A stretch of 64,000 nt of DNA, taken from DASVCN01 sp040905665. Lineage in GTDB: Bacteria; Deinococcota; Deinococci; Deinococcales; Trueperaceae. The notes beneath the pieces are model-generated. The model had not been told where the DNA came from, made no database searches, and saw only the letters and a list, made by a program, of their open reading frames with translations. Each line of letters opens with the position of its first letter. Position 1 is the stretch's first letter. The position numbers and the translations under genes are program-made. The DNA lies in contig JBBDRD010000036.1 of the NCBI GenBank assembly GCA_040905665.1, forward strand, positions 26,703 through 90,702. Direction: 5' to 3'. Below, piece after piece: positions 42,515-49,993 of the stretch.

Positions 42515-43840
42515 CTAACGCGTAATAACTAAGGAGTTGGGACGGCTACCACCAGAGCGGTTGGAATTGCGATGGACGATTTCGACAATCGAAGCTAGGA
42601 CCAAGCTGGTTATGGTCACGCGCAGCAACCACGCTATCGCTGCTCCATTAATTCCGTACAGGGTAATTAGAGCATACGTATAGCCAAGATAGAACGGGGC
42701 TTCTGCGAGGCTCACTAATGCTGTGGTTCTGGCTAACCCCCTTGCCTGGAGGAAGTTCGCCGAGGTGTATGCGATACTGTGGATAAGAACTCCGACAGCC
42801 AATATCTGTGCTACTCGATAGCTTCTGGAAGCGAAGTCTGAATCAAGCCAAAGAGCCAATCCGGGCTTGGCGAATATGATCACCAGGACGACGGCGGGTA
42901 GCAGGATCAAGAAGAGTGATCGTTGTGCGCTGAGGTAGAGCTGGCGCGCCCGTTGGGGATCATGCGCAAAGGCTTCTGAGAATGCCGGGAACAGGACACT
43001 GAGTATGCCCGTGGGCACGATGCGCATCCGCGTCACAATGCTGTGAGGAGTAACGTAATAGGTGACATCTGCTAACGACGTAAGTGAAGCAACGAGGAAA
43101 CGGTCGAACTGTAGCGTTATAGGAGTAACGATATTGCTCAACGTCATCCATCCTCCCAAGCGGACTAGCTCGTGCAACCGGAGACGGGATAACTCTATTT
43201 TGGTTGAAAAGCCTGGCACACGGCGAAGCGCAAGAAGTAGGTATCCTAGAGCTTCCATGCACCTTGTCAGCACGACAGCCAGCACGACCGGCTCGAGTCT
43301 CGAAGTGAACAGTAGAACCAACAACGGAGCTAGGTAGTTAAGTACACCCGTCGGTATCCGCACTAGGTTTACTGAACCGAAGCAGTTGGATCCTTCCAGA
43401 AGGCCTCGTATGCCTGCGGTGGCGACAACTGCAGGGAGGAACAATGCAATGAGACGAAGAGACCGTATGGTCTCGCCTTGAAGCTCACCGTCGATCCCCA
43501 GAATGCTTGTGACAACGGTAGGGGCAAGAAAGTACATTACGATTGTGGCCATTAAACCGGTAACGGCGGTTACTGAGAATGCGGTCCAGGCAATGGCATT
43601 TACGCTGCTCTTCTTCTCGGCAGCGTTTCGCGCCACAAGATGTGTCAGGGCTCTTCCCAGTCCGAAATCGAAGATACTGGCGTACCCTGTGAGTACCCAA
43701 GCCAGGGAGAGCGCCCCGAAGCGCGCCTCTCCAAGCCCATAGATCAAGTGCGGAAAAGTGAAGAACGCCGCTAGAACAGGGGCGGCTTGCCCGAAAACGT
43801 TCAAGAGTGAGTTGCGTCTCAACGACCGACGTTGAGTCAT
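42515..43840 (-). CDS. wzx: Wzx-type polysaccharide flippase
   Basis: A membrane protein of about 441 residues with twelve or more hydrophobic helices, of the MOP/PST superfamily that flips lipid-linked repeat units across the membrane. NSLLNVFGQAAPVLAAFFTFPHLIYGLG with the G-x-x-R-FG-x-L-SLAWVL segment matches the Wzx opening. DFGLGRALTHLVARN, ITLQFDRFLVASLTSL and LQARGLARTTALVSL are further family stretches. I prefer ATG 43840 (MTQRRS, just before the first helix); GTG 43927 would add 29 unusual residues. Neither has a strong Shine-Dalgarno. The gap between this gene and the ABC exporter gene holds no clear coding region. Confidence 0.85.
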   Translation of the reverse strand: MTQRRSLRRNSLLNVFGQAAPVLAAFFTFPHLIYGLGEARFGALSLAWVLTGYASIFDFGLGRALTHLVARNAAEKKSSVNAIAWTAFSVTAVTGLMATIVMYFLAPTVVTSILGIDGELQGETIRSLRLIALFLPAVVATAGIRGLLEGSNCFGSVNLVRIPTGVLNYLAPLLVLLFTSRLEPVVLAVVLTRCMEALGYLLLALRRVPGFSTKIELSRLRLHELVRLGGWMTLSNIVTPITLQFDRFLVASLTSLADVTYYVTPHSIVTRMRIVPTGILSVLFPAFSEAFAHDPQRARQLYLSAQRSLFLILLPAVVLVIIFAKPGLALWLDSDFASRSYRVAQILAVGVLIHSIAYTSANFLQARGLARTTALVSLAEAPFYLGYTYALITLYGINGAAIAWLLRVTITSLVLASIVEIVHRNSNRSGGSRPNSLVITR

Positions 43841-44111
43841 CTGTACAAATTTCTCACGCACGTCAAACGCGAACCCCTTAAGCGATGCACGGGTAACGCC
43901 TGCTTCATAGGAGCCGGTGTAAGACACTACCGTCCGGCGGGTCCGTTCGCTAGGGTAAATATTACGTCATCCGTGGCGAAATACTGCGTCATTCCAAGTA
44001 AACGCGCCTTTTGCGTCTTAGCCGCTTCTCGATCGAGAGTTGAAGAGACCAGAATATTCGAGCCTAGGTATGAGACGAAGCTGAAAGCAAGTCCAAGCCG
44101 GACGGCGCAAC

Positions 44112-45929
44112 TCAATCCCCCGCTTTAGCCAACTCCCCAAACCTTCCTCTGCCGGCAACCAACTCCCGATACGTCCCGCTCGACACGACCTCGCCGTGCT
44201 CGAGCATGTAGATCTTGTCGCAATCCTTGAGAGTTGTGAGGCGGTGGGCGATCATGATGATCGTCTTGCTGCCGCGGAGCGAGCGGATGGCGCCCATAAC
44301 GCTCTCCTCGGTGCGGTTGTCGAGCGAGCTGGTGGCTTCATCGAAGACCAGAACCGATGGCCTGTGATAGAGCGCGCGGGCAATGCCGATGCGCTGACGC
44401 TGGCCGCCGCTAAGTCGGACTCCTCGCTCCCCTACGATCGTCTGGTAACCGTCGGGCAGCTCTTCTCTCACGAAGTCGTCGATCATTGCGATCTTGGCCG
44501 CTTCGCGCACCGCGTCCATGTCGATCTTCTTCGGTGCGAGACCGAATGCGATGTTTTCCGCCACGGTCAGGTCCATCAGGAAGATGTTCTGGGGCACGTA
44601 GCCCAAGGTCCGTTGCCAACTACTGAGGTTTTCTGCTGAAATCGGCGTTCCGTCTACTTCGATCGAACCGCTTTGGGGCCGGATGAGCCCAAGGGTTACG
44701 TCCGCCAGAGTCGTCTTTCCCGATCCGGTCGAGCCTACTAAACCAACGGTCGTTTTGGCAGCTATAGCGAGATTCAGATCGGCAATCGCTGGCTGTTGCA
44801 CGGATGGGTAGCTGTAGCTGACTCCGGTAAGCCGGAGCTCGCGTCTGAGTGGCAGCGCCACGGACGGCGCGTCGCCATCGTCCGAGTACGGGCGCGACCC
44901 CGCATTGACCTCTGGCGTGCCCTCGATCTCATCCAGCAAGTTCTCGAGACTCGGACCGTAGAAGCGGAGCTGCGTGAAGCCTTTGAAAGTCTGTTGCAGG
45001 GCCGGCATGAGCCGGTAACCGGCGAAGGCGTAGAAACCGAGCAACGGGATTGCGCTGGCGAGGTCGCCCCTCTGCAGGATCAGGTAGACGACGAGCAGGA
45101 TGACACTGCCGAACGCCACGGCCTCGATGCCGTAGCGGGGCAACTGCGCAATGACGCTGCCTGCTGCTCTATTGCGAGAGAACTGGGCGGATGACTTTGA
45201 GAAGCGGCGGACGAAGTTCTCCTCCCGACCCAACAGTTTGATGTCCTTGATGCCGCCCAGCCCCTCAGAGGCGGCGGTGAAACGTTCCCGATTGGCCGTC
45301 AGCCGCTCAGCGCCGATCCTCTGGAGCTTCCTTTGCACCACCAAAAAGATGAGGGCGTAGCTGCCGCCCAGGACCGCGGTTACCAGCAGGGCGAGGAGCG
45401 GTTCGGCGAGGAGCAGCGCCAGGCCTATGCCCATGGCCGCGATGGCGCGTCCCATGCCCTGGATGACCGGCATCAGGAGCTGGCCCGATACCTGCTGCAC
45501 CTCTGAAAGGATGTTGTTGCTCAGGTCGGCCGTGTTGCGGCTGAGGAAGTAGCTGTAGGGCCTGTGGAGATAGCGACGCAGTAGCAGGGTCGATCTGGTG
45601 TGATTCCAGGCCCAGACGAATCGGGTTTGAACCCAGGTGGTGAGCGCGATCCAGACGCTGCTGAATACGATGAGACCGAAGACGAGTAGGCCCAGGACAA
45701 TGAGAAAGGAGCGCTCACTCCGGAAGCCCAGGCGATCGAACAGAAAGTTCAGGATCCCAATCTCCCGCACCGCACTCGGGTTCCCGGCGATAGTGAGGAA
45801 CGGCATTATCGCGCCCACGCTCAGGACTTCCAGGCCCGCCATGACGATGACAGCCAGTACTAGGAGTATTACCTTCCGCCGTTCCCGCCTTGTTAAATTG
45901 TGCCAGAACCTAAGCCCGAGCTCGAACAT
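44112..45929 (-). CDS. ABC exporter (TMD-NBD fusion), PglK/MsbA-like
   Basis: A 605-residue half-transporter that would act as a homodimer. Six helices occupy residues ~20-310. The ATPase has Walker A GLVGSTGSGKTTLAD (near 385), Q-loop LGYVPQNIFLMD, signature RLSGGQRQRIGIARAL, Walker B VLVFDEATSSLD and H-loop IMIAHRLTTL; all are intact. The overall type resembles PglK and lipid-linked oligosaccharide exporters. Its GC content is high again, so it marks the right edge of the lower-GC island. It may be an alternative to Wzx for exporting the lipid-linked glycan or another glycolipid. Confidence 0.9.
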   Translation of the reverse strand: MFELGLRFWHNLTRRERRKVILLVLAVIVMAGLEVLSVGAIMPFLTIAGNPSAVREIGILNFLFDRLGFRSERSFLIVLGLLVFGLIVFSSVWIALTTWVQTRFVWAWNHTRSTLLLRRYLHRPYSYFLSRNTADLSNNILSEVQQVSGQLLMPVIQGMGRAIAAMGIGLALLLAEPLLALLVTAVLGGSYALIFLVVQRKLQRIGAERLTANRERFTAASEGLGGIKDIKLLGREENFVRRFSKSSAQFSRNRAAGSVIAQLPRYGIEAVAFGSVILLVVYLILQRGDLASAIPLLGFYAFAGYRLMPALQQTFKGFTQLRFYGPSLENLLDEIEGTPEVNAGSRPYSDDGDAPSVALPLRRELRLTGVSYSYPSVQQPAIADLNLAIAAKTTVGLVGSTGSGKTTLADVTLGLIRPQSGSIEVDGTPISAENLSSWQRTLGYVPQNIFLMDLTVAENIAFGLAPKKIDMDAVREAAKIAMIDDFVREELPDGYQTIVGERGVRLSGGQRQRIGIARALYHRPSVLVFDEATSSLDNRTEESVMGAIRSLRGSKTIIMIAHRLTTLKDCDKIYMLEHGEVVSSGTYRELVAGRGRFGELAKAGD

Positions 45930-46084
45930 CGATGGAAGCCCCCTTGCCCTCTTGAGGGCACGCTGCTAATTCGACAACAGCATGCCCGACCCTTTCAGTG
46001 CCTTACCCCGTAGTTTTTCTGAACAATCTCCGCCTGCCAGGCGCTTGGCAGCGCACCCTCACGAGAAGACGCGCGGCGGCACAG

Positions 46085-46127
46085 CCAGTACTAGCTGCTC
46101 GGGAGCACACCAGTACTAGCCGCTCGG
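46085..46127. repeat. 18-bp direct repeat covering the end of cysC
   Basis: CCAGTACTAGCTGCTCGG at 46085-46102 recurs with one change at 46110-46127. The second copy contains the last codons and stop of cysC, so the 3' end of the gene has been duplicated downstream. A CTGCCA/TGGCAG hairpin lies at 46034-46051 without a U-tract. Confidence 0.7.
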
Positions 46128-46808
46128 CAAAACTCCGCGCTCTTCGAGTCCCCGCACGATCCGGTCGACGCTCTGCTCCACACTCTCCTCGGCAGGACGC
46201 AGGTGAACCTCGGGATGGTCAGGCGCCTCGTAGGGGCTGTCGAGGCCGGTAAAATCTTTGATCTCGCCGCGTCTGGCTTTGGCGTAGAGGCCTTTGGGGT
46301 CGCGTTCCTCGCATACGCTCAAGGGTGTGTCGACGAAGATCTCGAGGAACTCGTCCTCCTCGACGATCTCGCGGACTAGGGTGCGGTCGCTGCGGAAGGG
46401 GCTGATGAAGGCGGTGAGCACGATCATGCCGGCGTCGACGAAGAGCTTGGCTGCCTCGCCGATACGGCGGATGTTCTCGGTGCGGTCCTCGTCGCTAAAG
46501 CCCAGATCCTTGTTGAGACCGTGGCGGATATTGTCCCCGTCCAAGAGGTAGGTGTGGTAACCCATTTCGGCGAGCTTCACTTCGACGGCGTTGGCGATGG
46601 TGCTCTTGCCGCTGCCGGAGAAGCCGGTGAACCACAAGATGCAGGGCTTCTGGCCCTTGCGGCGGGCCCGCTCGCCCTTGGTTACGCCGTGGTCGTGCCA
46701 GGTCAGGTTGGTTGCCTTCTCCGCGACTGCTGCTCTGGTGGCAGAGCCTGCGGCTCCTGCGTTCCCCGCTATTGACTGCTGATCTTCTTCGACAGTCTTC
46801 ACGCTCAC
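46116..46808 (-). CDS. cysC: Adenylylsulfate (APS) kinase
   Basis: A 230-residue kinase that phosphorylates APS to PAPS with ATP. Walker A is GFSGSGKST (residues 62-70). DGDNIRHGLNKDLGFSDEDR is the APS-binding signature, and FISPFRSDR and IFVDTPLSVCEERDPKGLY complete the family pattern. The first ~45 residues are an Ala-rich extension beyond the usual ~200. The GTG start overlaps the sat stop (GTGA), so sat and cysC are coupled. PAPS is the donor for sulfotransferases and substrate of PAPS reductase; no cysH is visible in this window. Confidence 0.96.
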   Translation of the reverse strand: MSVKTVEEDQQSIAGNAGAAGSATRAAVAEKATNLTWHDHGVTKGERARRKGQKPCILWFTGFSGSGKSTIANAVEVKLAEMGYHTYLLDGDNIRHGLNKDLGFSDEDRTENIRRIGEAAKLFVDAGMIVLTAFISPFRSDRTLVREIVEEDEFLEIFVDTPLSVCEERDPKGLYAKARRGEIKDFTGLDSPYEAPDHPEVHLRPAEESVEQSVDRIVRGLEERGVLPSG

Positions 46809-48016
46809 TTGCTTACCTCCACAGGCACGGTGCTCTCCTGGGCAGCCCGGTAGGCTTCGATGAGGATCTTGGCGACCTCGGGCCGGCTGAACTCCTCGGG
46901 GGGCAGCTCGCCACGCGAGAGCATCTCCCGCACCTTGGTTCCCGAGAGGATGACCCTGTCCTCGGGATCACTCACTGTCGTCTTGGTGGTAGCCATCTGC
47001 CTGCTCTTCTTGCAGTAGAAGGCATGCTCGAACTTCAGGATGGTGATCGCCAGCTCATCCTTGCTGAAGGAGTCGATGAGCTTCTGCGCATCGTAACTGC
47101 CGTAATAGCTGCCCACCCCAGCGTGATCGCGACCCACGATGAAGTGAGTGCAACCGTAGTTCTGCCGGGAGATGGCGTGCAATACAGCCTCGCGCGGCCC
47201 GGCGTAACGCATGGCCGCCGGATAGGTACCCAGCATCACCCGCTCCGACGGGTAGTAGTGCTCCATCATCGCCAGGTAACAACGCACCCGCACCTCAGCA
47301 GGAACATCATCCCCCTTGGTGGTACCCACGAGCGGATTGATGAACAGACCGTCCACCATCTCGAGTGCCGTCTTGGTGAGGTACTCGTGCGCCCGGTGGA
47401 TCGGGTTTCGAGTCTGGAACGCCACCACCGTGCGCCATCCCCGTTCGTTGAACAACTCCCTGGTTTGCGCCGGCGTGAGGCTCAACTCGGGAAAGTCCTC
47501 GGCCGGCAGTTCGTCGATAACTGTGATTGGGCCACCAAGGTAGACCGGGCCCGCCACCCGCAACGCCTCGATACCAGGGTGAGCAGAGTCACCAGTTCCG
47601 TAGACCTGCTGCGCCTCGACGACCCGATCGGGCCGGTAGACGTCGGTCACCTCGAGCAGGGCAACGATCTTGCCGGTGGAGTCGGCCAGCGCCACCTCAC
47701 TGCCACGGCGTACCTGCTCGGCCTGAGCCTCACTCACCTGCAGAGTGATGGGAATCGACCAGGCCAAGCCGCTGAGCAGACGCATGTCCTCGATGATCGA
47801 TTGGTACTCTCTCTCGCCCACGAAACCGTCGAGGGGGCTGTAGATGCCGGTAGCCAGGCACCGGACATCGGCCAGGCTCCGAGCAGATAAGCGCAGGCAC
47901 GGCAGGCTCTTGGCTCGCTCCCGCAAGCCGCCAAGATCAGAGGCAGGAGCGAAACGATCGACCAGGACACCACCATGTGGCGCAATTGGGGACGAGTCTG
48001 GGGAAAACTGCATCAA
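46805..48016 (-). CDS. sat: Sulfate adenylyltransferase (ATP sulfurylase)
   Basis: A 403-residue single-chain ATP sulfurylase making APS and pyrophosphate from sulfate and ATP. FQTRNPIHRAHEYLTKTAL holds the QxRNPxHxxH active-site motif, GRDHAGVGSYYG the second nucleotide motif, and VILSGTKVREMLSRGELPPE the C-terminal ATP-binding region. It belongs to the homo-oligomeric Sat type, not CysDN. ATG start 48016 with AGGAG in the leader. The 206-base leader upstream has a TATACT-like -10 (48105-48110 on the minus strand) and complementary GCGTCG/CGACGC segments; no known riboswitch is recognised. Confidence 0.96.
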   Translation of the reverse strand: MMQFSPDSSPIAPHGGVLVDRFAPASDLGGLRERAKSLPCLRLSARSLADVRCLATGIYSPLDGFVGEREYQSIIEDMRLLSGLAWSIPITLQVSEAQAEQVRRGSEVALADSTGKIVALLEVTDVYRPDRVVEAQQVYGTGDSAHPGIEALRVAGPVYLGGPITVIDELPAEDFPELSLTPAQTRELFNERGWRTVVAFQTRNPIHRAHEYLTKTALEMVDGLFINPLVGTTKGDDVPAEVRVRCYLAMMEHYYPSERVMLGTYPAAMRYAGPREAVLHAISRQNYGCTHFIVGRDHAGVGSYYGSYDAQKLIDSFSKDELAITILKFEHAFYCKKSRQMATTKTTVSDPEDRVILSGTKVREMLSRGELPPEEFSRPEVAKILIEAYRAAQESTVPVEVSK

Positions 48017-48189
48017 GAAAAACTCCTAGAGGTGTTGCTAGGTACGTTGCGCGTCGAATTGGGGGAGTGCGAACAGCTCGAGCCGTCCGTGCGACGCGAA
48101 GGCAAGTATATCCCGCACGCCAAAATCCTCCGTTGGCGTCTTCACTTCCCAAGGTCCTAGATGAAGATTGGGTTAGCTTCTGGGATTAG

Positions 48190-48230
48190 ATGGGTAGAGC
48201 GCGGCAAGAATCACACCGCGTTCTACCCAT
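48190..48230. terminator. Long hairpin at the end of cysQ
   Basis: ATGGGTAGAGCGCGG (48190-48204) pairs with CCGCGTTCTACCCAT (48216-48230) over 15 positions with one G-U wobble (when read as minus-strand RNA it is A-C, so the plus-strand RNA is the better fold) and an 11-base loop. It includes the cysQ stop codon. No U-tract follows on either strand, so terminator activity is probable but not certain. Confidence 0.45.
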
Positions 48231-49092
48231 TACCGGTATTCCCCAGCAGCCTCAACCACTTCTCCGCATCCCCATAACAGGCAAGGAACGACTCATTTAC
48301 CAGGTTCGGGCGGTTGAAGCCCATCGGTGCTCCGTCGAGCGTGACCAGCTGGCCGCCGGCCTCTTCGACCACGCACTGCGCTGCCGCCACATCCCACTCC
48401 ATCGTTGGTCCCAGGCGCGGGTAGATGTGGGCCGTGCCATCGGCTACCAGGCACATCTTCAACGCCGAACCCTGCGAGACGGCGTTTACCCGATACTCCC
48501 GCTCGAGCCTGCCGATGAACCTTAGCGTAGCTTCATTGGCGTGTGAGCGGCTCATCACGATCCGAAGCTCGCCACCATGAAGCTCGCCATCATGAAGCTC
48601 ATTGTCAGGTGGAGGCGAAACGGCAATCGACCTCTCACCGCTAGCGTCCAAACGGCGAGCTCCGCCCCCACGTGAAGCCAAGTAGGTCACGCCCAGCACG
48701 GGAGCGTGTACGACGCCCAAGATGGGTTGCCCAGCCTCAACCATTGCGATATTGACCGTGAACTCGCCGTTACGCTTGACGAACTCCCTGGTCCCGTCGA
48801 GCGGGTCGACCAGCCACGACCGCCGCCATGATCGTCGCTCCTCGAACGGCAGCTCTCCTGTCTCCTCGGCGAGTACCGGAAGGTCCGGCGTGAGTTGCGC
48901 CAGCCCGGCAACGATGATTTCTTGTGATGCTAGATCGGCCTGGGTGAGGGGTGAGCTGTCGGCTTTGGTCTCGACTTCGAAGTCACCGCCGTATATCTCG
49001 AGTATCGCGTGACCAGCGCGAACTGCAAGCTCCGCGACCTGGGGCGCGAGTCCGGCCAACTGGTTGTTGCTTTCCTCTTCGCTAGTGCTCAT
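48223..49092 (-). CDS. cysQ: 3'(2'),5'-bisphosphate nucleotidase
   Basis: A 289-residue Mg2+-dependent phosphatase that converts PAP to AMP, removing the by-product of PAPS use. Metal-site motifs are DSSPLTQADLASQ, LAEETGELPFEERR, WLVDPLDGTREFVKRNGEF and EWDVAAAQCVVEEAGG; all key acidic residues are present. I choose ATG 49092 (MSTSEE) over 49107. An unusual feature is a 15-bp tandem repeat inside the gene (48564-48608), encoding about three ELHDG/ELHGG-type pentapeptides in a loop before ELRIVMSRSH. Its neighbours sat and cysC make a PAPS/PAP cycle. Confidence 0.92.
   Translation of the reverse strand: MSTSEEESNNQLAGLAPQVAELAVRAGHAILEIYGGDFEVETKADSSPLTQADLASQEIIVAGLAQLTPDLPVLAEETGELPFEERRSWRRSWLVDPLDGTREFVKRNGEFTVNIAMVEAGQPILGVVHAPVLGVTYLASRGGGARRLDASGERSIAVSPPPDNELHDGELHGGELRIVMSRSHANEATLRFIGRLEREYRVNAVSQGSALKMCLVADGTAHIYPRLGPTMEWDVAAAQCVVEEAGGQLVTLDGAPMGFNRPNLVNESFLACYGDAEKWLRLLGNTGNG
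48564..48608. repeat. 15-bp tandem repeat inside cysQ
   Basis: GAAGCTCGCCACCAT (48564-48578), GAAGCTCGCCATCAT (48579-48593) and a diverged third copy (48594-48608) are in tandem. They stay in frame and add pentapeptide units to a predicted surface loop of the protein. Confidence 0.75.
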
Positions 49093-49146
49093 GAGTCTCC
49101 AATGCATCGCCAGCTTATGGCGCGAGACGACCAGGATACCGATGAG

Positions 49147-49554
49147 CTAGAGAGTACTCTCGTTCGTTCTCTCTTCCATGGCTTGGAGCCAGCGGCCCAT
49201 AATCGCTGCATGTGTGGAGAGTCTCGAGAAAATGGCCTGGGAAAGGGATTCATTGTAGGTATGGACAGTGAGGTTGCGATCGTCGGCCATTCCCATTGCG
49301 GCTCGGGCCTCCTCCTCTGTAAGCAGGCCGTTCTGGAACGATTCTCGTATAGACCCCTTCGGGGATGCCACCGCAAGACCCTCCAGTTCCCGCAGAAACT
49401 GCTGGGCCGCCTTCCAGGTTGCCTCGAACGTGTACTCGAAGCGTTGAATGGCGGCATCTCGCACAACGTCATCGGTACTTGTAGCAAGAGGCAACGATTG
49501 CAGCGTCGCCAATGCTTTTCGGGCCACATCTAAGCGTTCGCGGACTCGTCCCAC
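49147..49554 (-). CDS. hepT: HEPN-domain toxin (HepT-like, HI0074 family)
   Basis: A 135-residue helical protein of the nucleotidyltransferase-substrate-binding / HEPN family. FEYTFEATWKAAQQFLRE and LTEEEARAAMGMADDRNLTVHTYNE are typical. The Rx4H RNase motif of HEPN toxins is present as R-NLTV-H, with a nearby Tyr (HTYNES) as found in HepT proteins whose Tyr is AMPylated by the partner. GTG start at 49554, overlapping the MNT gene by 25 bases. Together they make a type VII-like toxin-antitoxin pair. Confidence 0.85.
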   Translation of the reverse strand: MGRVRERLDVARKALATLQSLPLATSTDDVVRDAAIQRFEYTFEATWKAAQQFLRELEGLAVASPKGSIRESFQNGLLTEEEARAAMGMADDRNLTVHTYNESLSQAIFSRLSTHAAIMGRWLQAMEERTNESTL

Positions 49555-49850
49555 CGTACGCCCTCTCGTACTACCCGCTCTCTGAATTCCCAGTTCGTCG
49601 AGGAAAGGTCGATCAGTTCGACCGAGAAGAGAAGGGGCGCTTCTTCCAGGTCGTTCCGCAAGCTGCTAAAGACCTCGCTCGGAATCGGTTCGAGGGGAAG
49701 CACTGCTATATCGATGTCCGAGCCAAGCGTGCCCTGGCCACGAGCAAACGACCCGAACAGAAATACCTCGGCCGCGTATCCCTCGAGGCCACGGAGGATC
49801 AGCGAGCGGGCATGCCCTAGATCCGGGAGATTACCGTAGGAAGTTTTCAT
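49530..49850 (-). CDS. mntA: MNT-domain nucleotidyltransferase antitoxin (MntA-like)
   Basis: A 106-residue minimal nucleotidyltransferase. The GSx10DxD motif is LFGSFARGQGTLGSDIDIAV and is intact. ATG 49850 (MKTSYGN) has GGAGA six bases upstream and gives a normal MNT length, so the 158-residue reading from 50006 is rejected. By analogy with MntA, it would neutralise the HEPN toxin by adding AMP to it. It overlaps the toxin gene and lies between the SLC13 transporter and cysQ, a location unrelated to its function, which suggests insertion. Confidence 0.87.
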   Translation of the reverse strand: MKTSYGNLPDLGHARSLILRGLEGYAAEVFLFGSFARGQGTLGSDIDIAVLPLEPIPSEVFSSLRNDLEEAPLLFSVELIDLSSTNWEFRERVVREGVRWDESANA

Positions 49851-49993
49851 ATCGGTCTCCAGCCGTTTGAGCAATCCGCGTCCTTCCTGGCCGCCGTTAT
49901 CACCACCCGCCATTGTATGCGCGATCGATTTGACTCGCAAAGTAGCTACGGCGAAGCTCATTGGCTGGCAAGAGACGGGACTTCCAAATCTCC

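Noticed and set aside
43927..44115. A 62-codon minus-strand frame exactly bridging the ABC exporter stop and the GTG form of the Wzx start
   Set aside because: It has no Shine-Dalgarno, starts with TTG and does not read like a known protein. The neat overlaps could be chance. Conservation in relatives would revive it.
46712..47890. A 392-codon plus-strand frame over sat and cysC
   Set aside because: It is antisense to two clearly functional enzymes with intact active-site motifs and has no domain of its own.
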